A DNA stretch of 64,000 nucleotides, taken from assembly GCA_021234155.1 (NCBI GenBank), contig JAJEKV010000071.1:60001-124000 (forward strand), given 5' to 3'. Positions 48,405 through 59,814 of this stretch are shown piece by piece. The stretch is from Isoetes taiwanensis. Taxonomy: Eukaryota; Streptophyta; Lycopodiopsida; Isoetales; Isoetaceae. The notes below the pieces were generated by a model. The model did no database searches and was not told the DNA's origin. It saw only the letters and a program-made list of their open reading frames with translations. The position numbers and the translations under genes were made by a program. The number at the start of each line of letters is the position of its first letter. Position 1 is the first letter of the stretch.

Positions 48405-49990
48405 TCCTTTCTTTCTACAGGCTCTATGATGGAATATATGCCACTTTGCCTGCGTCAGATCACCGGGTGAGTAGCACCATAGGTGTTAAACAGGGATGTC
48501 CGTTATCTCCAACGCTTTTTAGACTCTATATTGACAAGTTGGAGACCTGGATGCCAGAACATGGAGGTGGTGGCCCGTAGTTGCCAGAGGCATATACAAT
48601 AAAACAGTTGCTCTATGCAGACGATGTGGGCTTATTGTCCCATACATCTAGGAGTATGCAGGAATATTTGGACGCTCTCAGTGGATTCTGTGACATAACA
48701 GGAATGACCGTGAACCAGCAGAAAAACAAGTTGTTGACAATCCTGTCCGCGCAGCATGATATCCCAGATTTCTATTACAGAGGACAAAGGATGGACGGCT
48801 GGGAATCGATTTTTCTGCTAACATGCTATGGGATGACTGTGTAGAAAGAAGGGTCAGCGCGGGATGGAAAGCCCTGTATGCAATGCAGAATAGCTGTTAC
48901 AGAATAGATCTCTGCGATTGGGCATGCAGAGCACTCGTTGAACCAGTATTCTGTATGGGGTAGAGGTCTGGCGATTAGCAAGAGCACCTCGGATAAGCTA
49001 GAGAGGGTACAAAAGGCCTTTCTGACATACAGCCTAGGCGTCAAGGACATGGTGCCTTATCCGATTTTGCTGTATGAGACTGGTTTTTGCCCCCTGCAAC
49101 ATTATGCTATGAGGAGGCACCTTGCGTATTTCCATAAGGTTGACAGAATGGATGCACAATGTCTCCCTCCCCGGGCTCTGTTGTTGGCACAAGGGCCACA
49201 ACGACCGAAGAGAGTATAGCAGGAGCATTGTAAGGGGTGGTTTGCAAGATGGTCCATGGACTATCAACAAATTATGGCTATGCCGGATAGCGACGAACAG
49301 GAGCTGCATTTGAATGAGCGCTTTGCTGCCTCTCTGTGGGATGTGCTCACTCTTGCGAAGCCCAAAATAGAGCACTACCACACGCAGGTTAATCCGTCAC
49401 TGGAACATGGTCCACACCAATATTTGAAGGCACACATCTCTACCACGAAATGGAGAGCCATAGCTGCAATGAGGACAGGGTCCCACCATCTCAGAATTGA
49501 GATAGGCCGCTGGGGTACGGATGGAAGGTAGAGAATCCCCCGCCATGAGAGATTATGCCAGTGTTGCCACATGTAGATAGTAGAAGATGAACACCATGCT
49601 CTACAGGGAGTGTCCGGCATATGCACACATCCGAGCAGCTCATGCTGATCTCAGATGCTCTGAGATAGCAATCATCAATTGCTGGCTTCGCCAATGGTTG
49701 CACGTCTCGCGTCCTACATTCTGCAAGTCTCCACCGTCAGAGAGTCCCTCACAGCACAGGGAATTTGAGCGCCCAGATAGGGAATTTGAACGCCTACTAC
49801 AAGGGTTTTTCCTCCCACATGGGGGGTTTTTTCGTCCCAGTGGTAGAGACACATTGTATAGGGCTTTTGTGGTTTTCTTTTCTGTTTGGATACTATTTGA
49901 TATATTGTACTGTGACCGTCTCATAGGCCAGTTGGCCTCCGTGGACGTTAAAATATACTTCATTCCTTCCTTCCTTCCTTCTAAAACAAC
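48405..49990 (+). pseudogene. LINE 3' fragment 2 (RT thumb side and zf-RVT)
   Basis: 48371-48844 gives RLYDGIYATLPASDHRVSST, GVKQGCPLSPTLFRLYIDKL, a TAG, then LLYADDVGLLSHTSRSMQEY and GMTVNQQKNKLLT. These are RT motifs of the non-LTR type, including the catalytic YADD. After frameshifts the zf-RVT region follows at 49440-49630 (SHHLRIEIGRWGTDG, then Cys and His residues and CPAYAHIRAAHADLRC). The end is CATAGGCCAGTTGGCCTC and a CATTCCTTCCTTCCTTCCTT tail, like fragment 1. It is 5'-truncated and directly follows fragment 1's tail. Confidence 0.8.
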
Positions 49991-51664
49991 TAATTTTTCT
50001 ATAATTGAGTTAATAACAAAAGAACAAACTCATGGCTATCAATCCAACTAGGCCCACTTATCATGACAATTCCTATTTAAACAATTGCCATACAAGGTTG
50101 AAGGCAATACGGGTCTTTTGTTAAATTGGTCAACTCTTAGATTCAACTCCAACGTCGCCTCTCTAGTCTCCTTAGATTGCAATGACCCTTCTCCAATAAG
50201 TCAGTCCCTACTAATGGGTCGTATGACATCTTTCTTTCAACCGCCATTCACAACCTTTTTCCTTTAATTGATTAATTGGATTTTATTAACTAGATTTTTG
50301 ATGCACTCAAATGTATGTGTTGGTACAACGACAGATGTCGTATAAAAGCAAGTGAATTATCATAAGCAAAGTGCTAGATCTATCATCATGGATATACAAT
50401 ACATGTGTTTCGCAGATACTGAAGGATTTGTACCTAACAATATTGGAAATTTTGTATCCAGCTTTTCTTGATATTAAAAAACTTTCTGGCATTAATTGCT
50501 CACTCACTTTGCTATTTCCAGCATCAAAAACGTTTCGGCCATATATTGGTATACAAAACCTCTGGAGGCTCAAATAAATACCCGTATTGCACTTTTACAT
50601 TCTATTTTCTATCCCCATGATATCAATGTTGATTTATCCTTTGGCATTATTATACATTCTTGAGGTACTAGATGCAAATCTTTAATTGCTGAGCTAGCAA
50701 CATTCACCACGATCTTCTTTATACAAACTGATTTATTATTCACTATCTAGTATCATCACTACTGCAAAGATTTTATTCATCGAAAATATTTTGAGGCAAG
50801 GGTTTCTTAATCCTACTATAAATGGTTTTACTAGCCCCATTTTGAGTCTAGATAGTAATCCTCGTTTGAGGCACGCTCCCACAAGTTAAGGTATACTATA
50901 TAATGACATCAATAAGATACTATAAGATTTGAGATAAATGTAATACACATATTGTACCATTGTAAGGAAAAAAAAAAGGCCTCTCACTGCCCTACATCAC
51001 CTCTTATATAAATATGCACCAAACAAAAGGGGATTTTTTGGTTGGGGGAGGGGGAGAAGGGAGGAGGGAAAGAGGGGAGGGGGTGTTTATTTATAGGTGT
51101 AAGGCATAATGGGTTGTCATGTGGAAAAAAAAATTGCCCCTCCGGGACCTTGGAAAATGTATTGCATATAAACAAGCGGTTTGAATATTATTATAGTACA
51201 CTAGAAATGCTCTTAGAGATGAATCATATAACTTGTAGCGACCTTTTAATATCGTATTTGAACCCATTATATCCTCGTGTCTATATCCTTGTAAACATAT
51301 AAGGTTGCAACATGAAGTACCGTAAAAGAAATGGTGTAGATGAAATGATGCCCATATGTCTTATATGTGATGTCCATATGAGTATAATACCTATATGGAG
51401 ATGTCCACACAGGTATTATACTTGTATGGACGTCACGTTACAAATAATGTTATGTGTAGATGATTTCAAAAGCAATTGTAATGTCACTGATGTTTCAAAA
51501 CATCTTAGAAAGAAAGGGTCCAAATTGTGTGGTAAATGGCAAAATAACAATCAATTTCAAGAATGCAATCTGCAGCTCTAAAGTGGATTAGAACTAAAGC
51601 AAATTTTTTGGATGCTTTTGTATAATGGAACCATTGAAATTTACATAGAACCATATAGCTAATT
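49991..51664. other. Intergenic DNA with a second copy of the dispersed short repeat
   Basis: AT-rich with no supported gene. 50985-51165 matches the repeat near 31530-31760 (ATATGCACCAAAC, a G/A-rich run, an A run, GCCCCTCCGGGA, CCTTGG). Confidence 0.5.
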
Positions 51665-53240
51665 GTGCCTGCCAATATAAGTGACCCTTTCCCAGAGACC
51701 CCTCAAACTTTGGAAGTCATGGCCACAGAAGATGGGCCAGCCTGGGAAAACCAAGGTGAGGGGCCACCACGCAAACGGTCCCGATCAGCCATCATGGACA
51801 GGGGAGAGTCATCCTCCATGAAGAAGGAGGCTCGGGCTAAGGCTAAAGGGCCTCCCAAGCGGCACCGGCCCGTGGAAGGGATTGATTGCTCAGACCACAC
51901 GGGAACTCCTCGCACCGGAGAATTGGAGCCGTCAAAGCGGCCGTGGAGGCTAGCACCGGTGCGTATTGAGGCTAACGATTGCCCCACCGGCCGTGGGCAT
52001 GGCGATGGAGATGGAGTCCTCGGCACCCCATGTGCTCGAAGGCAAAATGGGGTCGAAGAAAGCGTCCGCGGGCATGGAGACCGCGCGACACACGTAGAAG
52101 ATGGCCTTGGCACGGCACGCCGAACGGCAACAGTTCGGGCCGCAGAGCTGGCCCGACATGGGGCCGCCAGACTTTCTGTGTTCATCACTCACGGACACCA
52201 TGACACTGAGAGGGCGGGCAATGCGAGGCGATGGTCCGCGGTGTCGGCTTCGATCGAGGAAGGTTGAAGCCACCACCATAGCTACGAGGGCCTTGGGCCG
52301 CTCTTGCGAACAACTTGAACCGGCCGGGTTCTTGCCGGAGTACCATCGGGCGGCAAGCCGCCTATGGATGCGTGTCTGGGGGCTCGAGCTGCCCTCGCTA
52401 CTCGGGCACGGGCTCCGGGGTTGTGGGCAGCCATCCATAGATAGGGCGGGGGTCTCCTCTGGGGTTCATAGTCGGGTACAGCGTCACGAGGCGAGGGAGA
52501 TGGCCAGCGGCGGCCGAGCCCTGCAAGAGCTGGGCTCCCGGCTTCCACCAGGGCGAGGGCCTTGAGATCGGACCGCTACCCGCAATCCTCCCGGTATGCG
52601 GCCTGCCAGCGGCGGCCCGAGGGGCCGCGCTGCTTCTTGCCCGCACTAAGCCACCCCCGCCATCCCGGCCACCACTACCACCACCCGGCCACAGGCCCGG
52701 CCCTCGCCCACCTTTGACCCCGGTACTTGAGAACTCAAAGCCTTGACGGAGAGGCCACAATCCGGGTAGTCGAGGCATGCGGAAGAGGAGGGGAGAGTCA
52801 CGCCCACAATATGGGACACACATTCTCGATCGGATGACATTCCACGGGCGATTCATTTACCAGAGCGGCCGCCATGGGGGCTCGGCGCTGGGTGCGTAAC
52901 GCATTGTCATATTGCGGTTGCGGATGCCGCAGTGCGTGATGCCATATTGTGCGGGGGCAAGATCCTGAAGGGGATGTCCCCATGCGTGGGCCGGGACCTC
53001 ACACACGCGCCAAGCGGGAAAGAGGGAGCTTGTCGGTGGTCGAGGCATCCGCCACCAAGGGAGTGCTGCGGACCCTTGCCCCAACCGCGGTGAGCGTATT
53101 TTTATACGCTTCTCCTACCCAGCCCCCGTTCTCCTGCTCCTACTCCGCTCCCTCCCGACCCCGCCCTCACCACATCTTTGCCCAGCTCCATCTACTTCTC
53201 CTTTCGACCTCTGCTTCGTCCTCCCATGACTCGGTACATT
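51665..53240 (+). pseudogene. LINE ORF1-like region
   Basis: GC-rich plus-strand sequence starts around Met 51719 (MATEDGPAWENQGEGPPRKR) and is rich in Lys, Arg, Pro and Gly. It precedes an APE endonuclease in the same strand, the usual place of LINE ORF1. No zinc knuckle or RRM can be read because frames are broken. Base composition differs sharply from the AT-rich flanks. Confidence 0.4.
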
Positions 53241-53254
53241 GCATACCCCTGGCT

Positions 53255-53765
53255 GCGACAAATAGGAATTGTGCCTCGGGTGGTCTCATGGAATTGTCGA
53301 GGCTTCCCTTGGCGATGGGGGCGGTCTCAACTCAAGTGGCGTAGATATGGATCTCATTTTTCTCATGGAGACATGGGAGCATGTTGGGCATAGGCTACGA
53401 TCTGTAGGGTTACCAACATTTTCGGTCTTCAATACCATGCGGGACGGAGGGGTCATGGTGGGGTTGCTTGCTACTACGGACAACCTTGGCACATTCGGTT
53501 ACCCTCCAGAAGACAGACGGACCCAACCGTACTTGTGGGTTCGTGTGCATAATACGGTGGCAACCCTCTTTTCTAGCCTTTGTTATTTCCCTCCACGAGA
53601 GAGCACCTTCTATCGCAGCCACTCCGATGCGGATAGGATGGACCCGCTTGTCGATCTATATGATGACATCTGGCGGACAAGCGGTTGGGTAGGGTCGTCC
53701 TTCTTGGGGATTTCAATGCATGGACAGGAGTAGAGCAGCCCATGAGACTTGACCCCCTCGCTGAC
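53255..53765 (+). pseudogene. LINE ORF2 endonuclease domain (cut off)
   Basis: VVSWNCRGFPWRWG in one frame and, after a shift, DLIFLMETWEHVGHRLRSVG in the next give the N-terminal motifs of an APE-type endonuclease. 53269-53733 continues to SSFLG, and after another shift the frame reads GDFNAWTG, the conserved GDFNA motif. The domain stops about 40 bases later at the start of the Ty3 LTR. Reverse transcriptase is absent; it would lie beyond the Ty3 insertion, outside the window. Confidence 0.75.
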
Positions 53766-54439
53766 TGTTAGTCCTGTGCCTCCTGGTACAGGACTATTCA
53801 TACATACGACGGACCAAGTCAAGTCCAAGGATCCATGGCCAGTGCACGGGTCGGGTCGTCAAAGGCCCAAGCAAAGACCAAGCGGCCGGACCACGTGATC
53901 AAAGCCGGCGTCTCGCTACCAGAGGCGACGCTCCGGACAAGTGCCGGTCGTCACGCCCGTCGTCGGCGTCGCGTGATTCCGGCACTTCAAAGAGGCACGC
54001 CCGGCATTCCTGCAGAATCAGGCCTCCTTCCGGCTCCAACACCGAGATCAGTCAAAGTGTCTATATTGGGCCAAAGGCCATTGTACTATATATATGAGTA
54101 GAGCTAGCACATGAGTTTTAGATGAGTTTTGAGTCTTGTCTCACATCAGTTTTCTCTCGATTGCGAGAGCTCATGTATCTTCATTGACATCAAGGAAGTT
54201 GTTCTCATTATTGTGATCTCATTGTTCTCTTTTTGTTCTGTTCTCTTCTTCTTGTTCTTTTCTTGCAAATCCCGCATGACATAGCTCCCGGATTCTCCTG
54301 TTAGATCCAAGGGTCCTCACAGAGGGCTGCCTTGCAGGAGTTCCCGAACCCAGACCCCAAACACTGTCGCCGCTGCCGGGTCTGATCTTTCTTCCATCAT
54401 GTCGGCTAGAGGTTTCACTCCTGAAGAACTCCTCTGCCA
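53766..54439 (+). repeat. 5' LTR of the Tat-like element
   Basis: It starts TGTTAGTCCTGTGCC directly after LINE coding sequence, and has a TATA-like stretch (CTATATATATGAG, near 54087) for its own promoter. It ends about CTCTGCCA just before the primer site. The boundaries are inferred because the second LTR is out of the window. Confidence 0.55.
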
Positions 54440-54441
54440 AA

Positions 54442-54459
54442 TGGCGACTTCACTTTGGG
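54442..54459 (+). other. Primer binding site (tRNA-Arg type)
   Basis: TGGCGACTTCACTTTGGG follows the LTR end by two bases. It resembles the TGGCGACTC... site used by Ogre-like elements, complementary to a tRNA-Arg 3' end. Confidence 0.55.
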
Positions 54460-54469
54460 CGCCATCAAC

Positions 54470-56169
54470 GGCCTTGAGGCTGTTAGGGGATATGTATGAT
54501 TACGGGCCACGACATTGAGGGTGGTCGTGGTGTCGCTCCAGCTCGGTCGGCACCTCCTCCCCCTCGTGCTCATTTCGACCGTGGTCTCCCCGTATTCGTG
54601 CAAATCACTTGTTCACAACCGCAATCTCCATAACATACCCTGTTCAGCCGCGCCTCACTATTTCCGGACTCGACAGCACCTATATCAATATCCCTTCAGT
54701 CACACCCCTCTTCCCTTACAACCTTCTTCACCTCCCGGGTGGGATGGGCTACCATCAAGTGTCTTTTGGCCCCCCCCGTTCCACGACTTTCGATCTTCTC
54801 CATCTTTTCAGCATGCTCTTTCCTGTTTATCAAATCATCGATCTCAAGCCTAATGAGGTCGGCTCCCAAGGCCCTTCCCCACCAGATGTTGCTTTCGCTG
54901 GCCCACATGTTTTTTCCGTTCCACCCCCCTTGCTCTCGGTCTGGACTGTTTCCACCTCTCTATGCTTACGCATATCCTTCCCCAAATCCACCTATCTATC
55001 GCCCATTCCACCTTCATCTCCCAATCATCATTTGAAGCTGACTTATCCAACCTTTGGTAACACTAAAGGCAAACCTCTGGATCAGAGTGCTCAAGCCCAC
55101 ATGGAGGAATTTGAAGCCTTGGCCATTCTGAATGGTCATGCGCGACCCACAACTTAAATTTCATATCTTTTTCGACCACGCCACGAGGCACCCTCATGAT
55201 GGTTAATGGCCAACAAAAGTCACCGGAAACTTGAGTTGGCAAGAAATGGCGCCTTTACGTCTCATTATGGCACCACGGGGCGATGAGATTACTCCTCAAG
55301 CAACTCAATGACCTTCAACAAGAGCCCACCTGAGTCAACCCGGATTTTTTGGCGGACCGTCTACACATTCTCGTCAATTAAACTCCAGAGTACCCACACA
55401 AAGCCGGATCCGCAAATGCGGTTTACGTAGGGCCTTCCTCCGCCATTCGACTCATGATAGAATACCTGCGTCCCAAGTCTCTGGAGCAGGCCATTGAATT
55501 GGTCAATCACTCGGTCAATGTTTCTTCTCGGGGTGTTGCTCTCCAGGAACTTCCTTTCATGCCCCCCGTCATGGTTCCCCAGAACTCTGTTCAGCCTCAG
55601 CCAGCAAATCCACAACGCGCTCACATCTAGTGTACTATTTGTAAATATCAAGGTCATCTAGCAAATGAATGCAACTCCTCCAATGGACCTCCTCATTGTA
55701 AACGATGCAATATGTGCAATCACGCCACGGAAGAATGCACTCGTCCTCATCCTATACCTTTTCGCAATAAAATGGTCTTTCAAGTCCAGACCACGCCTCA
55801 ACAACAACCGTCATATCAGCCTCAGCAATATCAAACTCAACAACCTCAGCAATATCAACAAATGCAGCAGCAGCAGCCACGGGGACAAGGCAACCGTCCC
55901 TTTGATCCTTCTAAGGCTCAATGTTATCATTGTCATGAATGGGGTCACACCACCACGGCATGTCCTCAATTTCCTCAAGTTCAAGTCCAACTTCTAGGCT
56001 CCACATTTCGGCTTACAGACGCCTCCACGGCTTATCAAGGCGTGGGTGGCTAACGGCAAACAAGGGCCCCGCCCCGTTACCAGAAAGCCACCACGTCAGC
56101 CTCAACAACAAGCATCCCCTCGACAAGTTGCCTCCACCTCCAATCCTATGGATCAACAAGCTCAAGAAG
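54470..56169 (+). pseudogene. Gag of the Tat-like element, part before the hAT insertion
   Basis: Coding-like pieces include KLTYPTFGNTKGKPLDQSAQ (ending about 55090) and MEEFEALAILNGHARP. Three CCHC zinc knuckles of the form C-x2-C-x4-H-x4-C are readable: CTICKYQGHLANEC (55631-55672), CKRCNMCNHATEEC (55697-55738) and CYHCHEWGHTTTAC (55922-55963). A Gln/Pro-rich linker lies between the second and third. Several stops and shifts occur upstream. The frame runs into the hAT insertion at 56169. Confidence 0.8.
56162..56169. repeat. hAT target site duplication, left (TCAAGAAG)
   Basis: The identical 8 bases occur at 59807-59814. Confidence 0.95.
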
Positions 56170-56199
56170 CAGATTAAAAATTATGAGCACCTAGTATAT

Positions 56200-56350
56200 T
56201 TTATTTTGTTAACTATGGGCGATTTTTTAATATAATAATATTTTTATTAATTATTGTGTGGGCGATTTTGTTATATCAAAAATTTTATTAAGTTATATAT
56301 GGGCTATTTTTTTTAAATAAAAATCTTATGCTTATTTGATGGACAATTTA
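56200..56350. repeat. Subterminal TATGGGCGATTTT motifs, left end
   Basis: Three to four copies of (T/G)GGGC(G/T)ATTTT occur at roughly 40-60 bp spacing, for example near 56210, 56260 and 56305. Such motifs bind hAT transposases in known elements. Confidence 0.6.
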
Positions 56351-56459
56351 ATTTACATTACTTTAATTTAATTTGTTTTTTCGCCTTACTTTTTTCCACA
56401 AATTCAATACAAACTATAAACCACAAGTTCAATACAAACTATAAAATACTCATTAACGA

Positions 56460-57400
56460 AGCTTATTGGTTGAATACACAACTTACTTTCGTTGTACTTG
56501 CCAAAAATTGTGGAATATACATGTATACATAGCCATGGCGTATTATCTCGTGCTGTTTATTCATCAAGAGACAACGCAAGAAATGGAGCTTTTTGCATTA
56601 CCTCCCGTAAATTCTGCTTCACTACTTCGCTCATATAAGTGGCTCAGACCAATGTGTTGTTGGACAATTTTGCAAAGAATTTGCTAAACAGAAATCTCTA
56701 AAGGAGCTATATCCATGCATAGGACTTCCAGCATTCAGCAACGTAAAAACATCTCTCATTTGAATGGATTTTGCATCTAATTCAGCCATGTTAGACTTCG
56801 ATAGTGCAATTTGTATTGGAGTTGCACACGTATCCTTCAACAAATTTATCGTCCTCCATCGTTCATACAACTCAGCACTTTTACATGATAGGATTGATCT
56901 GCTGTCTTGTAAATCACAATCTCCTTTTGTACACCACTTTCTTCTACTACTTTCACCACTTTGCCTACATGTTTATAGATGGTATCCTTCTTGGCCTGAA
57001 TAGGATGTCCACGAGATTTATCTCGCCACTTGCAAATTGTACATACAACCATGTCTTTATTCTCTCCTCCAACGCATTCTAGAAAAGGGAATTCTGCTGC
57101 CCAGTCAAACTGAAACTTTCTTCCTACATCCCAATTGCCAGATGCACGTTTTCGCTTTCCATGTTTCTCATTTCCAGCTGCAACATCCTCAACTTCTGAT
57201 CTAGCAGCTAGAACTCCTCACCTTCCGTTCTAGCACCGCAACACCCTCATCTTTCGGGTCCTAGTAGTCGCAACATCCTCAAGTTCCATTCTAGCAGCTG
57301 CAACATCTGTCCCAACCTCAATATCAGCATGCTCAATTTGCATCTCAGCCTCTTTCTCCAAATTATATATTGTCTTGCGATGAGGCCATGCTAGCTGCGG
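56460..57400 (-). pseudogene. hAT transposase-like relic
   Basis: The minus strand encodes KRKRASGNWDVGRKFQFDWA, then CTICKWRDKSRGHPIQAKKD and TIYKHVGK (about 56980-57160), which looks like a BED-type zinc finger region. It continues with NLLKDTCATPIQIALSKSNM, AELDAKSIQMRDVFTLLNAG and, further on, VMQKAPFLALSLDE. The order resembles plant hAT-like proteins with CxxC...H zinc fingers followed by an RNase H-like core. No full catalytic triad can be read, and stops and shifts are frequent. The dimerisation domain is absent. Confidence 0.6.
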
Positions 57401-58059
57401 CAACATTTAGGCTATTATGAGATCCAATTTCATTTGTCGCGGCCTCACTTAAGCCAAGATATTTTTTGAGTGTTTGCCGAAAGCATGTGGCATACAATCT
57501 TCTTAGGTTCCGCCCATTAGCTTCTTTACATGAAAGCTAAAAGTTTTATCAACTACAGATACCTTTGTTACGCTCAATTGGTATTCACCAAAAGAAGCAA
57601 CCAACAATTAGATGCGATTCATTAAAGTGAAAGGTGGACAACTAAATGAAAAGTTAAATGGACAAGGAGTTAGAATCTCAAAGATGGTCATTTACTATTT
57701 ATTTCCATGGGAGCAGAGAATTAGAAAGATTTCGGAACACAATCACTGCACAATTGATCTTCTTAGTTAAATGGATTGAATTGTTATCGGCCAATATGCT
57801 AAGGTAAAATGTGCAGGTTCAGGCATGTGCATGCAGGACAACTGAGAAGGATGCAATTTGCTGACCGGAAGAATAAGCGGATAGTTGCACAGACCGCAAT
57901 TCCACCGCAGATATGAGTACGACAGTGAGATTAAAGAACAGCTGGGTCTTATAGATACGTGTTTCCAGCAACATGACCTTGAGAAAGCGTAATCTCATGT
58001 CGCCAACCGCCTCGACTTGTCAAACATCTGAAATGCGTAAATATATATCTCAAGCACAA

Positions 58060-58480
58060 ATGTGGATTATTCGGCTAGTAATGGAAAAATTACCAAGGCA
58101 CTAGAATTCTGTGAGATTGCAAAGAGAACTGCAAATGATATGAATAGCTCAGAATACAACAAAAATTGGGAGCAAAGTGATGACAATTGTGAAGCTATAA
58201 TCCCGACACCAGGGCCTAACACACAACTGGATTCCGTTGGAGCATCATTAGAACCACTCACAATCATGCTCGAACCAGCAGATGGTGCAACACAGGTCAC
58301 TGGCCCAGTGTGATATTTGAGTAGCAAAGAACATCTATTGCTGTAGATATCAAGAAATTGAATGGAACCATCTGAGCAGCCAACAGCTATCTCTGGATCA
58401 AAGAAACACATGGAATCTACCATGCTGCAAGATGTAAACCTCTTTACCTGCTGCTGCAATTAATCTACCACCATCATAAA
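58060..58480 (-). pseudogene. WD40-like host gene fragment inside the hAT
   Basis: The minus strand reads GLLYDGGRLIAAAGKEVYIL and, after a shift, CFFDPEIAVGCSDGSIQFLD, IYSNRCSLLLKYHTGPVTCV and APSAGSSMIVSGS. The pattern GCSDGSIQFLDIYS...HTGPVTCV...IVSGS is typical of two WD40 blades and resembles plant F-box/WD40 proteins. It looks like a captured piece of host gene, with possible intron sequence nearby (a GTTAGT donor-like site near 58869). Confidence 0.55.
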
Positions 58481-59540
58481 GTAGACCTACAGAATCTCTA
58501 TCTCATTGAGGCCATCGTAATGATAATGACAATACAGAATCTCTATCTCTATGATAATGTCATTAGACCTACAGAATCTCTATCTCTATGATAATGACAA
58601 TAGTGACCTCTATGCAGGACCTCTAGAGCATGTATGATGCAAATCTCTGAGTTTATGATGACTGTTATATAGATGTTTCATTCTGCAGAAGAACGAGTAA
58701 AATCTACAAAACCTGCCCTTTGTAACAAGCAGATAATTTATCACAGACAATCAAATCTGAGAAACAGTAAAAGCATCTTCAACACTTTTTCAATAAAAAT
58801 AACAAATCACAAACATTATGCCCTAGCAGGGAGTATTTCTTGCACAAGATGTATTTGAAAGATACTAACCTGTAATTTTTTAAAGGACTCTGCATGCTGC
58901 TTTTGCCTTGGAGGTTTGCATTGTTTCTTCTGCCATGCTCCTCATTTCTTTCTCTATAACAAGCCTGGTGATTGCATATTGTGAGTCCAAAAGAACAATA
59001 AATATTTTATATCTTAATCAGCAGATCTCGTTACACCATCCAGCATAACATACCAATTACAAATCGAGGAACAAGATGAACCTAGTAGCTTTTACCAACA
59101 ATTTGGCATCTGCAAACAAGCCATGACCTGTTCTAAAGCTTCCTTCGAAAATATACATGTCTTGACATCTGCATCCAACAGTAATAGAAGAAACATGAAA
59201 GAAAAATACAGTAATGCTTGTTGGGTTTTTAAGGGAAGCCCACAATGAGCCCCCAAGAAATTCTTAAGGATCATAAGCGGTGCTACGATTCCTTGCTTCA
59301 AATCTCAAACTTTCAGGAGCCGGTGGTACGATTCTTTGCTTCAAATCTCAGGAATCAGTGCTCGATACTATCAGAATGCAATTATTGGATCGAAATCCGG
59401 CGGAACTTAAGACTGAATCTACGAAATCTTTGCTGCCCGTTTCTGAGAAGCCTAATCCGAGAAGACCTAATTCCAAAAGCCCTAATTCGATCCGAAAGCC
59501 CTAATTTCGAATTGCAATAGTGATACCGGGATAAGGTATC
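58481..59540. other. Interior of the hAT without a recognised gene
   Basis: It holds possible exon-like pieces of the captured gene (58870-58980) and a repeat of TCTATCTCTATGATAATG (58535-58600). No further gene is supported. Confidence 0.4.
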
Positions 59541-59559
59541 ACCTCAAAAACCTTAACTA

Positions 59560-59790
59560 TTTTGGGCGATTTATTTTGTAATGTATATATTTAAAAATCA
59601 TCAATGGGCTAATCCCTTTTTACAATGTCCATAAATTAATCATATGATGGGCGATTCCCCCCTTTGCAAAGATCAAAATTAATTATATATGGGCGATTGC
59701 ACCTCTACAATGTAGAAAATTGATCCTACTAACCTATCGAATGCTAATCTAAAAATTTAAAATAAATTAGCCCATTTGCGATTAATCGTC
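59560..59790. repeat. Subterminal GGGCGATT motifs, right end
   Basis: TTTTGGGCGATTTATTTT, GATGGGCGATTCCCC and ATATGGGCGATTGCACC occur within 140 bases, plus GGGCTAATCCC. They have the same orientation as at the left end. Confidence 0.6.
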
Positions 59791-59806
59791 CTTAATTTTT
59801 ACCCTG

Positions 59807-59814
59807 TCAAGAAG
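59807..59814. repeat. hAT target site duplication, right (TCAAGAAG)
   Basis: Identical to 56162-56169. Confidence 0.95.

Larger units (their letters stand above)
56170..59806 (-). mobile_element. hAT DNA transposon inserted in gag-pol
   Basis: The 3637-bp insertion begins CAGATTAAAAATTATG and ends CTTAATTTTTACCCTG. The two ends are imperfect inverted repeats (CAG..TAAAAATTA), as in hAT elements. A perfect 8-bp duplication (TCAAGAAG) flanks it. The gag-pol reading frame is continuous on either side if the insertion and one duplication are ignored. Inside are a transposase-like relic and a WD40-like fragment, both on the minus strand. Confidence 0.93.

Noticed and set aside
51703-52188. 161-codon minus-strand frame in GC-rich DNA
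   Set aside because: It is antisense to the LINE ORF1-like region, and GC-rich DNA has few stop codons; there is no family signal.
56174-59801. A TTA target duplication suggesting a PIF/Harbinger element
   Set aside because: TTA is also present near both ends, but the CAG...CTG ends with a perfect 8-bp TCAAGAAG duplication fit hAT far better.
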